From positions 1,674,001-1,738,000 of the forward strand of contig JADLSH010000091.1 of the NCBI GenBank assembly GCA_016169945.1: 64,000 nt of DNA, read 5' to 3'. The number at the start of each line of letters is the position of its first letter. Positions within the stretch are counted from its first letter, which is position 1. Below are positions 33,150 to 44,699 of the stretch, one piece after another. Below the pieces are notes generated by a model. The model saw nothing but the letters and a program-made list of their open reading frames with translations, ran no database searches and was not told the DNA's origin. The DNA is from Trachythela sp. YZ-2020. Taxonomy: Eukaryota > Cnidaria > Anthozoa > Malacalcyonacea > Clavulariidae. A program made the translations under genes and the position numbers.

Positions 33150-33989
33150 TATATATAATGAATATATGAATGTAGACTATTCTTTTGTGTGCCACATATT
33201 CTTGACTCTGCATTCTAAAGATATGTGTCCCGAACCACGCACTGTATGAAAATTCACCACATTTGCCACAGCCTAGTCTATCTAGCTTTAAAACAGACAT
33301 GTTTATAAACAACTTTCACATGAATCAAACGGTTGCTAGCTGCTTTTTATTGCCAAGCATACTGGTTTCACAGCATAAAATTTTGAAGAGTTGCTGTGTT
33401 AAACATGGTATCATCAATATCCCAAAGCTCATCAGCTGATACATTTCAAAAGCTAATAACAACTAGTAACTGATTAAAATTGTGAATATAAAAAATAGCA
33501 TATATCCACTTATTTTCATCAGTATACATCTCATTCTAGAGACATTACCGCTGTTGAAGTTAAATCGATGCATTAAGTTATTGAGAACAACCGAAGAGTA
33601 TGACCATGCAGTCCTCGCATCCGTGCCAAAGGTCTATTTATCGTGGTCAAAAGTCTACCTAATTTGTGATTCGATACTAGTGACAAACAATGATTGCTAA
33701 TTTTGGTAAAAACAACGTTGCGCTTTAACGTTCCACGGACGTTTACAGAAGATTGTACTAAAATCTTTCAGTGAAGTTGGTAAAACATGCCTACAAGGTT
33801 TTGCACATGCACATAACACTTTAACTAATCACAAAATGCATTTGCGAAAACGTGTTGTTAAGGTTGTGGAGTACTCAGGTCAGACCTAACCAAATTACAA
33901 CATTCCCGCAACGTTGCGATTACGTTGTGTGCTAGCTGGGAATATATTGCACTGTCACTGCTACTAAAACCTAACTTTGGACCTTATAC

Positions 33990-34230
33990 ATGACACCGGA
34001 CTCATATCCAACGCCGCAAAGCCCCCGGGGTACCAGACAGAGTGGTGGACCCTCTTATGAAACTGATGCCAATTAAGATTATAAAAAATTCTATACATAT
34101 ATCCCCTACTATTATAATCAGTACACGAATGTTCGCTTACAGGCGATGCTTTTACCACGATTGAGCTTCACAGGGATATAATTGTGGGGCTGTTGCACAA
34201 AGAGAAGCACTTTCAAATATTGCGCTGTTT
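33990..34230 (-). pseudogene. Broken paralogue of the 30.9-kb exon
   Basis: The segment carries PHNYIPVKLN and CKRTF in one frame, then a stop (FVY*), and the rest only in another frame. It aligns at nucleotide level with 30860-31137. Confidence 0.4.
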
Positions 34231-34479
34231 CAAGTGAGCTGGCTAATATAAAATTTGCCAATGATTGGATCCCTGATATATTTTCTCTGTTTCCGATAAT
34301 TTTATACTCTGAGATTTAATATCTTGTGTATAGAAGACGTTGCAGGCTGTCATCTTCAAAAGCAGAGCATAATTTACAGATAGTTGAAATTATATACTTC
34401 TTTAAAGGAAATATACATTTAAAACATTTAGAACATTTAGAACATATACTTTTAGAACATTTTAAACAAGATAATGAGC

Positions 34480-35950
34480 GTTGTGGTGGCCATGTTGATG
34501 TGACTCATCAGTTATTCACTGGTATATTTAGGACGAAAATACGTGTCCTTTCCCATCAATAGCATGCATAAACAGAAAGGACCTCTTCTTACATGTCAGT
34601 ATAACACTCACTGAGCTTAATACAACTGAAGGAACCAGGCAAAAGCCCGTGTCCGCAAAAACATGGCGGATTTTGGCCTCTGATGACGCCAGCACCACAA
34701 CTTTACTGTGAAGTTCCTGATTTGTTAAAAGAGGTTCTAACAATTTTTTATTATTGGTGAGAAAGGAAACGTATTGTGTAGATAGAAATAGGTCATCAGT
34801 GGCCTCTCTTCTTAATTCGCCAGTGAATAACTAATAAGGTCACACCAATATGGCCGCCATCAGTCTCAATATCTAGTGTTAAAAACGTTTTGAAACTTAT
34901 TGGAAGAAGTGTGGGAAGCTATATTTGTCGAGTTAGATAGGAAAAGCTACTTTCTTGAGAGTATAACTAATTTAAACAGCCAATCCCATCTCATATATAT
35001 TATATATATATTTTGGTTTCTAAAACAAAAGGATATTCTATCCAGTCCTACGACTCACGAGGTAATCAGGATTCTTTTTGCAAAACCATTCCGTCTTAGG
35101 GAAGACGAGGTCACGGAGGATACTAATTTTTATACGAAATTCTTATCAATAGTATGTGGATGCTTTCTTCTAAATATGTTTTTATTTTTTTCGCCATTTC
35201 TCATTTCGATTTTTCTTCAATTTAAACAAACAAGCGCGCTCGTGTCAGTCCCATCAGAATCACACACGGATCAGCGCGCGCTATGGGCGCGTTTTTTGCA
35301 GCGCTCTGGGATTAATATTTGCGAAATGTGCTAGGCATTCTAGCGCGCATCAGTTCGCCTGTAAATTCCACTCTCGCGCCCGCCAGAAACTAGAATAGGG
35401 TGTAGCTAGACGACCTGTCAGCCCGCTACTCTGATGTAAGCCTGTCCTGTTAGCCTGTATTATGCTTTAATTTACCCTTTTCTAAGTTATTCATTGATAG
35501 CCTCTGGACATAGTTATATAATCCAAAAATAGATCCGCTCTCTTTGTTGCAAAAACGAATTTTCCTCATATTGGGAGCAGAGCACTCCATTATTTAGATC
35601 TTTAAAATTCTAATACAACCAAAACTAACAAACTATTGTTTATATAATATTAGATTTCAAGGGCATCAAATATGGAATGCACTTGTTGCTCTAGTCGAGA
35701 CCTCCTCACTGGTACATTGATAGTTATTAATCTGGCTAAAATCAATACTTATGTTGGGTGACTCAGACATCTGATATTCGGTTTAAAAGGCCATTTTTCT
35801 GTTTTCTCACTTTTCTGTTTTTGTATTATTGACCATAAGCTTGGTCTACATATGAATACCTGAATATAATAAGCCTTTATATGGTTTTTCTAAGTATGCC
35901 AAATTGCATAAATTTGCATAAATTCAATGCATAAATTTGGTTAATAAAAG
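34480..35950. other. No gene recognised
   Basis: It contains a 144-codon plus-strand open frame (34900-35334) with two hydrophobic stretches. It has no known motif, splice signal or conserved pattern that I can see, so I leave it uncalled. Confidence 0.35.
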
Positions 35951-35954
35951 TTTT

Positions 35955-36062
35955 TTGCATTGCGTTGCGTTGCATTGCGTTGCATTGCATTGCGTTGCGT
36001 TGCGTTGCATTGCGTTGCGTTGCGTTGCGTTGAGTTGTGTTGTGTTGTGTTGTATTTTATTG
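35955..36062. repeat. Pentanucleotide microsatellite (TTGCR)n
   Basis: About 20 units of TTGCG/TTGCA, decaying into TTGTG. Confidence 0.95.
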
Positions 36063-36610
36063 TGTTGTGAGACGCGGCGATGTAGGTTAGGTGATAATAA
36101 ATCTTGCATATTTATTTTCTTATAGAAAGAACGCAATACAATAATGCGATGGATTCTAGTTCATGTTTTCATAATACTATCAATATATATTCAAAATGTA
36201 CTTGTTCAATGATTCTGCCATATATTCTTACAACAACTTATTCATATTTCTTCTATTAGGTGACGCAAAAATTAAAATTAAAATTATGGATTTTACAGTT
36301 CATGGATGTTCATGGTACCACTTGAGCTAGAGAATTTTCTTGTTCGGGTTTCCATTTTCCTTATCAGATACTTTTCGTTTGAAACCTCGTTTACCTTTGG
36401 GACCAATGGGCACCTGGCTGGTGCGACGAGTTTTAGTTGGAACTACAAAAGACAATATAAAACGTCGTTTAAAATACTTATGAAACTAAAGAGTTTATTA
36501 TGAGCTAGTTGTGCATAACTTTCTACTTGAAAATCAATTTAATAAAAAATCCCTATAAATCCATCTGATTGGTTTATTTTTTATCACGTGATTGTTTTTG
36601 TATTCACTAT

Positions 36611-36720
36611 AAAAGCACATGTTTTTCCCTGATCCAAGCTACTAACTTCCAGACGAAGGGCCTTCGCTCGAAGCGTCGAAGTTCTTATTGTATTTTTCAG
36701 GTAGATTGTTCCTACTAGGA
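36611..36720 (+). mobile_element. Penelope-like terminal fragment with decayed hammerhead core
   Basis: A TATAAAA (36609-36615) is followed 45 nt later by CCAGACGAAGGGCCTTCGCT and CGAAGCGTCG. This resembles hammerhead cores of Penelope-like elements (CTGANGA ... GAAAC) with one substitution in each core strand. A TATTTTTCAG|GTAG acceptor-like site comes next. Confidence 0.45.
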
Positions 36721-37039
36721 GAATATGTCATTCAAGAGTAGCATTGTGTAGTAGAAGCGACGATTCAAATGAGGCCCAGAAGCTATTGCATTGAGTAATA
36801 GTGTAAAGACTGAATTACGTACTAAACCTAGGCGCGAGTTGAATTACAGGGGGGGGAAGTTGGTAAGTTGAATTAATTAAGTGTAGGCTAGCGGAGAATG
36901 ATGGAAAGGATTCCTATTTCAACTTACTTCATGCAACTCAGCATCGCTCTGTTTATTGCCACTGATCTGTATATGCCACTGATATATGCTACACTGATCT
37001 ATATGTGCCACAGATAAATGCTAAAATAAGAACCTGCGG

Positions 37040-37130
37040 AGGAGGCAGGTCAACATTCTGACCACTGAAAGTCGTGGGTTTTCTCGGCGTATTCCTGTTC
37101 CCTCCTGCGCACATTAGCCACTGCTCATAT
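37040..37130 (+). repeat. Fragment of the second SINE family
   Basis: AAAGTCGTGGGTTTTCTCGG and GTTCCCTCCTGCGCACATTA match the tail of the SINE at 15.0-15.2 kb with substitutions. Confidence 0.55.
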
Positions 37131-37599
37131 AAAATATCCATCCCAAGATGGTGGACTGAAATGGACAGTTTTTAGCTCGCCTGCACTTTAGTACAGAAGA
37201 GCTATTGCAATAGTATGGCGTCCCGTCCGCGTCCCGACGGGTCCAGAGCAGATAATGAGAATGTTGAGATGCTACTTTAAATTTAATGTTACTGTTTAAT
37301 TCTAGTATTTTTTATTATTTGCCGCATGAGTATGGTCAGGGGGGGAATATTAGCAATAAAGGGGACGAATGACAAAGTCCAGATGAATGTTATGATATTT
37401 CCATTACAAACCCTTACTTTTGTATTGAAAGCTCGGTCCGTTAGATGGGGTATATAGAAAATTGTTACTGAATTTGCAGGAAATAGAGTCCCACAGACTA
37501 ACAATACGAACATTTTCAGGAAGGGGACACCAAGTCCCCACAAGTTCGCACACTTCCAGTTTACCACCTTTTTTAGGTTGAAAGAAGGCCCTGCCTCTG

Positions 37600-38090
37600 A
37601 GGTTGACTGGGGTTTAATTCCTGTAATATTCAGTTGTCTGATTATATTTTGGCTTCAGTCGCATGAGAGAAGAGTACTTTCAGTTTGGCTAACCCAAATT
37701 CGTTAGAAAGAATAGTTATGAACCTAAGAGAGCATTCTATGTGAATAAAGTTAGCTTAGTTTAGGTTTGCTTCTGTTGTGAGACTGGACCAATAAGAGAT
37801 CCTTCTTACTGTACTTTTCAGGCAAACTATTCTGAGCTGATAGAGCTATATATCCTGTACCAAAATATAATGTACATATTTTCGGTTTCTCCTATAGTAA
37901 CGCAAGATTAGTAAAGGATGGTGCTTACTGTTACTCTAAAAACAGATTAGAACCAATATAAAGCTATCCAGTAAAAAGAGAGTTACATATTTAAGGCCAT
38001 AAGGGGCAAATTTGAATGCTTCTGTATGGAAAGAGAACAGGTTAGATAGCGAAACTAATGAAGCTACCGTGTATAAATTGAAATAGAGAA
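37600..38090. repeat. Dispersed repeat, related to 41.2-41.45 kb
   Basis: ATTCCTGTAATATT, TCTGATTATA and CAGTCGCATG, followed by GAGCTGATAGAGCTA and GTATAAAT blocks, recur in the same order at 41185-41455 and partly at 42840-42910. The class is unknown. Confidence 0.5.
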
Positions 38091-38108
38091 TACCTCATAT
38101 ATACTTAC

Positions 38109-38337
38109 CTAATAGCTTGAATGCCTTTTCTTAAATCTGCCATATTCGTATCTTTGGTGAAATTGAACTCTTGCTTTACGCGTGTTGAGTAAGAAACGAT
38201 AGCCACGCGTGTTTTGACGGAAAAAATTGGAAAAGATTCAATGAAATTTTGAACAAATTTCTTTTCCATGTTGAAATTACTTTGGCCAACACTTTTGGAT
38301 TCATCCATGACAAATACCATGTCCATTTTGGTGGAAG
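38109..38337 (-). CDS. VWA domain, first half (exon)
   Basis: The exon follows CCCTCTTAG and ends at ATTAG|GTAAGT. It encodes MDMVFVMDESKSVGQSNF, where D-E-S-K-S is the metal-binding DxSxS of the MIDAS site, then a hydrophobic RVAIVSYS strand and a TNMADLRKGIQAI helix. This is the N-terminal half of a von Willebrand factor A fold, used for extracellular adhesion. The second half (Thr and Asp of the MIDAS, usually T-G-x-A-L and x-x-T-D-G) was not found before 18.6 kb. The upstream exon at 40.5 kb joins in phase. The domain may be completed far away or the gene may be broken. Confidence 0.75.
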
Positions 38338-38435
38338 CTAAGAGGGAAAAGTATCGTGTGTGACATGTGTTTGCGGCCGTTGTTATTATTTGGGTAGCTC
38401 TTGGCATCTGGACTCTGTAGGTCAATGGTCAGACT

Positions 38436-38529
38436 ACTTGCAGCTTAAAGCTGAGCTGAATTACGTAGGACGTAGCATTTTTACTTGCAGCTTAAAGCTG
38501 AGCTGAATTACGAAGGACGTAGCTCGACT
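38436..38529. repeat. 47-bp tandem duplication
   Basis: 38436-38482 and 38483-38529 share ACTTGCAGCTTAAAGCTGAG and GCTGAATTACG. The DNA just before (GGACTCTGTAGGTCAATGGT) resembles a degraded SINE head. Confidence 0.8.
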
Positions 38530-38614
38530 TGATTGAGTCAAAGGCTTGTTAAAGGCGCATCTGGCTGCTACCGTGTGACTCATGTCTGATCAAAGAGCAC
38601 AGCTACGATCGATT

Positions 38615-38770
38615 AGTTTGGGGTTTATCCACCCCCACCTTGTCAACATTCCCTGTAAGAAGAAACCGGAGTACCCGAATAAAACCCACGACTTTCGGTA
38701 GAACGTTGACTGACTCTTTCAGAGGTGAAAGGCACTTGCTCTGCCGACTACGCCACCGAAGCCCTATGCA
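38615..38770 (-). repeat. tRNA-derived SINE fragment, second family
   Basis: The inverse of CGTGGGTTTTATTCGGGTAC and of AGTGCCTTTCACCTCT, as in the copy at 15.0-15.2 kb. Confidence 0.7.
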
Positions 38771-39699
38771 AAGCCTTAACGCAACTACTCCAGAGTAGGT
38801 CTTATGTATATAGTTTTTGCTCAAAATTTCTGTCTACGAAAAACAATTGCGTCCATTACTTATATTTAGGGTTGGTAAAGCAGAGAGACTGGAAACAGCA
38901 ACCTGAAGATGACTGAATCATAATCGTGCATGAAATTAGAGCTATTTCAGTTAAGGTTGACACATGCCATAGTCAAATGTACAAAATAAGCACGAACAGC
39001 ATGATGGGTATACCTAATTTCGATATTTTTAGCTTATGATTTTAGTTAGCTCCTTTAGGTTTTGCTAATTTCCAGAGGTATACCTGCATACTTTTCTGGA
39101 TTTGCATTTAGCTTGTGAGCGACAACGCCACGTACAGAAATTTTCAAATTAAACACGAAAACAGTTAACATGGCCTGTGTTTCATTTCAACGATATTATC
39201 ATTCATTTCTTTGTTTGTTGTGGCATGTGTAACAAGAACAATTTCGGCAAAGTAAAGCTCACAATTTTTCGGCCAATATTCTATTTACATAAGCTAGATC
39301 ACTCTGTGTCAAAAATTGCCTCGTGTAGCAATGAGTTGTGCAGCGCATTTCATTTACCTGAAGCAATTCGCGCTAATTCGATTTTCAATCTATTGAAAAT
39401 CTTGTTGCGTTCTGGATTTCTCTTTTTGTTATCTTGTTTACTGATATTTCATCTTGTAAAATATATTTCATCTTCTGTAAAAAATAAGAAAACATGTTTT
39501 TACATAATTTCCTTAATGATCCATTTTTATTACAGGCGAAAGCCGGAGTGTCTTGGGGAAGCCTGACGCGGTTGGCAAAATCAGTCCCAGCTGGAGGTAT
39601 TCTTCTCGCAATTTCATTGCCGGAAAAATATTGGTATTTGTGAGGGACCAACTTTGTCACAATTTAAGGTTATAGAGGGGTATATATTGGAGGGCTAAC

Positions 39700-40390
39700 T
39701 ATTAACTAGAGGGCACTCAGGGATTGCCTACTTCCGCCAGCATATTAAGCTAAGTTTTGCCCCCTTGCCATGCTTACGTTTCTCTAGTAGGCAAAAACTT
39801 TTTAAAGTTCCCAAATGAGATTTGTTATTGTGATATGCATTGTTGAATCACAATAGAGAACATAATATTTTGTATGTAGACAGAGTCTATCATGCATAAA
39901 TTATACATGAACTAATTACGCATTCAGTTCTGTTCAGCCGAGGAAAGCAAGGTAAACGTTATAAATTTCTCGTTCAATTTTCACACAAACTCAACCAAAA
40001 TTTATCCTTGGCGAATGGCCATTAGCTCTACAAAATTTCGTATCAAAATGTTTGATATTTGTTGAGTTATCATGTTCACAGACAAACGCACACACGAACA
40101 CACATACGTGTTTGCCAGCCATTGTGGGAACTGCAAATGACACAACCTTATGGGGACCTGTGTAAAAAAAAAATTACAAACAGCATTATGGGGACTTAAG
40201 AATGTAAACATTGCGGGGACCATAGTCTTAAAGTGTGAACATTGTGGGGACTATAGACATAAATTTTCCCTAAATGTTAACACAGGTTCACTTCGATGGT
40301 TTCTTTATTTTCGAAGAATTAACATTGCAACACACACACGCGTACACATACAAACCCAGATGAAAACAACCTCCTGGCGGAGGTAATAAT
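39700..40390 (+). repeat. Dispersed repeat ending GGCGGAGGTAATAAT
   Basis: It shares its start (GAGGGCACT, CACTCAGGGATT), middle (GCATTCAGTTC, TTTATCCTTGGC) and end (AAAACAACCTCCTGGCGGAG) with 61745-62097. In this copy 40125-40320 holds extra GGGGAC-rich tandem repeats. It is probably a SINE or LINE 3' family. Confidence 0.55.
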
Positions 40391-40436
40391 TAGCCACTGA
40401 TTCGTATCTATAGTACGTATAATTATCAAAACGTAC

Positions 40437-40574
40437 CTGTGTCAAACGTTTCTTCGCACAAAGAATATCCCGCTAAATCAGCACACAGAACAGGACGAAC
40501 ATCTTTTGCCCTTCCATGATAACTTTCAGAAGCTAACTGAACTATTTCCCAATGCGACGAGTTTTTATGCTACC
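40437..40574 (-). CDS. Exon upstream of the VWA exon, unknown domain
   Basis: The exon lies between an AAGTAG acceptor and the donor ACAG|GTACGT, with 46 open codons. It reads SSHWEIVQLASESYHGRAKD then RPVLCADLAGYSLCEETFDT. The single base left over joins the phase of the VWA exon at 38337. The two Cys and the ordered amphipathic pattern suggest an extracellular segment. I do not know the domain. Another frame begins MEGQKMFVLF but meets a stop after 14 codons, so it was rejected. Confidence 0.5.
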
Positions 40575-41455
40575 CTACTTCACTTAACGCAATTTTCTGC
40601 GCATGTAATCGGTTTTGTTCTTATACGGTTTCGCTGACGTAGTGCTTTTAGTTAATGACGTACGTTGGTAACTATTAAGCGATTCTTTTATCTCAATATG
40701 CAATTTCGTTGTTGCTTGTTTCTTCGAGTATATTTTCAACTCAAACTTAAGGCGATTATCGTAGATATCCTGGAAACAATATAACAACTATATGAGCTTA
40801 AGCTTAAGCGGAAAGTATACTCGAAAAAAGAAATAGAACAAATTTGACTAAGATTTCTCAATAGACAAATGAAGATTGTTTATTCTGACATGATGTGTAT
40901 ATATGTGAGTTGCTGTATATTAGGCTTGAAACTAAAATTGCTGATTTATTTTCAATTCGTTTATACACACGGTCTCAAAACTAGAAAATAAATCTGTGCT
41001 GCAAATATCCCTATTGTTCCCTATTGAGTCATTGCAATCGGTTTTTTGGTGGCAAAATGGCAAGTAGTGCTCTGGGTGGCGCAATGACCTTCGACTCGAT
41101 CAAGTTGAGCTGCGCCCTTCGCAGTTCGGCTCTCAGCTGGATGATAAGCACAGTCCAACCCCACCTACAGGGGTTGTAAATCACGAATAGTCGATTCCTG
41201 TAATATTTATCTTTCTGATTATAATATTTCCTCAGTCGCATGTGAGAAGGTTTTGGTTGGAACACCGCAGATTTTCTCCAAGTATACAGTTTCATCATGT
41301 GGTAACCCTTATTGGTTCCATAAGGAGAACAGTTTCGAGCTGATAGAACTATGAAGTATAAATAGAGTTAGTTTAGTTTAAAGGCTTCCTCATGTCAAGT
41401 ACCTCCGCTGCTCTAGGATGAGTTTAAAACTAATGGAGCTACGCAGTATTTAAGG

Positions 41456-41628
41456 ATTAAAGCACTCTGTGAGTGCATTATCGGGATTTACAAGCACGAG
41501 TTCACGAACAAGGAACGAGAGTTTCATACTGCACGAGACGCAGTCGAGTGCAGTATTAAACTTCGAGTTCCTTGTTCGTGAAAGTGTGCTTGTAAATCAC
41601 GATAATGCACAAACAAAGAGTGCTTTAA
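41456..41628. repeat. Long near-perfect hairpin (~75-bp arms)
   Basis: AAAGCACTCTGTGAGTGCAT ... GTGCATTATCGTGATTTACA-type arms pair through GCACGAGTTCACGAACAAGG and CTTGTTCGTGAAAGTGTGCT. The loop is near CACGAGACGCAGTCGAGTGC. It is MITE-like, probably with TA or TTAA flanks. Confidence 0.8.
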
Positions 41629-41959
41629 ACGTTTTAATATTCAATTTGAGTAAACGCTTTGGCGGTATTTTTTTATTTATGAATTATGAGCAAAAACATT
41701 CTATAAACTTTGTTGAACTAACTGTTTACTAGTTCCTTGTTTAGTTTTGATAATATTCAAAAGTGTTTTTAGAATATTTTAAAACGACAAATAGCTTTTA
41801 TATAAGAAACAACCTTGTTGTTGTTGTTTTGAATCTGTCTGCCGAATTACGAATATATTTTCAAGCGGCTTCGCCACTCATTCACAACTTTTATTATATG
41901 GCAAGCATTTGTTTTGGTGTATCGCGCAATTTGATTGGTTCCTGAGCGGTCGGAATTTC

Positions 41960-41999
41960 TCGTATTGCCCCCGGTAGGTAATACCGGGCAATACGGTAT
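41960..41999. repeat. Short palindrome CGTATTGCCC...GGGCAATACG
   Basis: CGTATTGCCCCCGGTA with GGTAATACCGGGCAATACG; a repeat hairpin. Confidence 0.6.
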
Positions 42000-42446
42000 T
42001 CTTATTGCCCTGCGACGACTTGAACACATCTCAAACCAATAAAAGCATAAAAAAATCCTTAAACGGAAAATACGGAAAAGGGATAACTACAAGGGATAAA
42101 ATCAAGTTTTGTTGGCTCAAGTCGAAATATTAAGGTAAATTTTACGATGTTTTTAAATAAAACAGTCAAGAATATTTTTGTTTTTTCGAACATGCAAAGT
42201 TGTTTTTGTCTTTGATCCGATAGCTCAATATCACTATATTTTCTATTAATTTTATATTTTATTCTATAAATGGTACTGTAGAGTAGTTTTACTAAGCTAA
42301 GATTAGACAAATTTGTATCATTGAAATTATTTTGACATTTGAAAATGACCGGCTTTGAGTTTCGGACTTTGTACTTTGCCCTCGCGTGACCAATTTTTGG
42401 CAAAACGAATTGTTTTTTGTTGTCTGAAATGCCATATAATAAACAA

Positions 42447-42538
42447 CTTACTAACTTCGACTGTTCGGTCTGTACGGTAAATACAGCAAGACCTCAGCTT
42501 GATATTTTACCGTACAGACCTCACGCTCAGTTAGTAAG
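42447..42538. repeat. Hairpin (CTTACTAAC termini)
   Basis: CTTACTAACTTCGACTGTTC with GGTCTGTACGGTAAATA, and the inverse at the right. The arms are about 37 bp. Confidence 0.75.
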
Positions 42539-42539
42539 C

Positions 42540-43370
42540 AGTTAATATTCCGTAAATTCGTAAAATAAACTAAATAAACAACACATGTTTACGTTTAAAT
42601 ACGGGATTATTTTAGAAATTTGGCCACTTCGTGGTTTTGGGATTGTCTTCGGTTTAAAATAAACGAAATCTTATAAACTTTTCCATTCGTGAATTCGGGC
42701 GCCATCTTGCCGTGCTGATATAAACGAAAACGGCACGCGCTGCCGTGCGTTGTTGCTATATAAAATGCACACACGTGGTACAAATTGACCAATAAGAACG
42801 CGAGTTTACGAAAATTGAATATTAAATAGATTTAGCTTAGGTGTTCTACTGTAGTATATCATTGGATCAATAAGTAGTTACCCTTACTGTAATTTTTGGG
42901 AGAACATACTCAACAGTACAGAATGACCGAGCTTCTCAGTGTAAGTATTTTAGTTTTACTGTTATTTCAACAAGTTTGGAACAAATTGAATTGGATTGCG
43001 ACAGGTACAAAGTGCTTTGTAAAAGAACACGCGTATAGGATGCAGGAACCACTATAAGTCCTATAAGTCGGCAGAACTTGAACTACAGAAAAACAAATTT
43101 AAGAAGATAATATTATAGCTCTTACGCATGCATGTACATTATAGACACCTAAATAATTAAGGAGATGCGCTACAATGATAATCAGTTTCTCCTGCTAAAC
43201 TAAGTTAAAGGGTGCTTTCATTAAAAAAATTTATTTTGAAAAGTTATTTTGCTTGACGATTGTCTTATAAAAAACTTTGTTAAAGAAAACAATTTTTCCT
43301 TGAGAAATGTTCCCATATTAGGTCAATTTCGTCATGTGCTAAGTTTTGTCCTTGTCAAGTCGCGCTAGTA
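42540..43370. other. No gene recognised
   Basis: AT-rich sequence with a fragment of the 37.6-kb dispersed repeat near 42840-42910. No exon is seen. Confidence 0.4.
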
Positions 43371-43401
43371 GTAATATATGTCGTTTTCGAGCCCCTTTTG
43401 T

Positions 43402-43515
43402 GGGGGTGAGCATGGGGGTGAGCGTCGTCATTAATTATTCAAACATCATTAGCATATGAGGGTGAGCATGGGGGTGAGCATCATTAAATATTCAAACATC
43501 ATTAGCATATGAGGG
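43402..43515. repeat. ~60-bp tandem repeat, two copies
   Basis: GGGTGAGCATGGGGGTGAGC followed by ATTCAAACATCATTAGCATA, twice. Confidence 0.8.
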
Positions 43516-43519
43516 GAGC

Positions 43520-44169
43520 AAAGGGGGTGGAGCACATTATAGCGTCGGTCGTACTCCTTTGAGACCTTATTAATATGACGTCACATGGCACGACGAATTT
43601 TCGCTGCGTTCAGCATATTTTGTGGTTATATAATAACAAGAATAAATATGGCTTTGTTGTCGCGAGATTTATAAACTCGCTAAATCTCGTATCTAGTGAA
43701 GTGTTTCTTACAACAAAAACTGCGAAACAAACTGCTTTCTGAGTCGACTAATATACGACCTAATAAGTTAACAAAGATAGACATAGTTCTTACAACGATG
43801 TTTCAAGCGTTTATTTAGTAAAGTCTACAAGCGAGATTTAATTAGAAGCTGCATTAAACAAACATTGTCGTTTTGGCGTTAGAAACATAACTATTTTGAT
43901 GTATTTGTTGCTAATGTAAACTATCACTCGTGAAAAAACACAAAAGCCTGATTCATTAAGGGATTAAGTCAAAGGACTTGTTTGGGCGAAATAATCAATT
44001 TCGATTTATAAACTCCTTGTTAGTAATAAATATAGTAAACTGTAGTAAACTGTAAATATAGCTGTACAAAACGAGAAGATCTTAATGTTTGTCGGCATAG
44101 TAAGGGTTGCTAAAGTCTTATAGAGCAATACAAATATATGTTTGCCAAGCGAATATATAAACGTAACTC
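43520..44169. other. No gene recognised
   Basis: AT-rich. Nothing supported beyond short chance frames. Confidence 0.4.
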
Positions 44170-44172
44170 TTA

Positions 44173-44699
44173 AGACCCGATCAAACGAGAACGCAAGCCA
44201 TCGTAAGTAAACTTGTTTTGACTTGCGTTGACTTGTGATGCGACCGATCAAACGATACGCAAGAAATTTAGGGCGATTTAGCCCGTGTGCTTTTCTTTCA
44301 TGTTCTCACTCTTATTGAAAACATTTTCGTTGACTTTTTCCAGTTTTTCGGTGTTTTTTGAAGCATTTGGAAAGAACGGTATTCGACTGCGCCGTTCCCC
44401 GCTTTTTTTAACAATCACAGAGATAAATAGAGCACGAGCACAGAGGACTAGGGACTAGCCTAGCTTTATGTTACCATAGCAACTTGTCACGAAAAACTTG
44501 CTTGAACTTGCGCTTGGTGTTCAAACGTGTCGCAAGTGCTCGCAAGTTTACAAAAACTTGCGATGAAGTTTGAACCAGTTCAAATCATTCGCAAGCTAAC
44601 GCAAGTCATCGAAAGTCATCGCAAGTTAGTGGTCAAACGAGGCACAAGCAAGCGCAAGTAAAAACTTGCGACGACTTGCGTTCTCGTTTGATCGGGCCT
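44173..44699. mobile_element. 527-bp MITE, TTA target duplication
   Basis: The ends are AGACCCGATCAAACGAGAAC and the inverse of AGGCCCGATCAAACGAGAAC, with TTA on both sides (44170-44172, 44700-44702). The interior right half carries more than ten ACTTGCG/CGCAAGT motifs in both orientations, probably subterminal binding sites. It fits the PIF/Harbinger group by target duplication. Confidence 0.8.

Larger units (their letters stand above)
29674..33940. mobile_element. 4.27-kb element with CCCAGCTAGCACA termini
   Basis: CCCAGCTAGCACA is exact at both ends, and subterminal zones are rich in AACGTT. The site before insertion can be read from the paralogous unit at 30.8 kb (in inverse orientation): ATCACAATATATTGCACTG. 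This implies that only AA was duplicated. Inside are a unit paralogous to the flanks, three GTGCAGTNRTAAA repeats (29882-29945), and a LINE. No transposase was recognised and the superfamily is unassigned. Confidence 0.55.
29176..34470. repeat. Repeat unit (~1.0 kb) split by the 4.27-kb element
   Basis: 29176-29673 and 33941-34470 are the two halves of one unit. A paralogue occupies about 30250-31330, inside the inserted element. Blocks shared in order include TTTGTCACACATTCCTCT, AAATTTTAAGTATAATA, CGAAACAAAGTAAAAGTA and CTGTCATCTTCAAAAGCA. A 70-bp piece at the junction is inverted in the paralogue. Confidence 0.7.

Noticed and set aside
34900..35334. 144-codon plus-strand frame with hydrophobic segments
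   Set aside because: No motif, no splice context, AT-biased composition. Possible but unsupported.
40437..40530. A signal-peptide exon starting MEGQKMFVLF
   Set aside because: Stops after 14 codons. The other frame is open across the whole exon and joins the next exon in phase.
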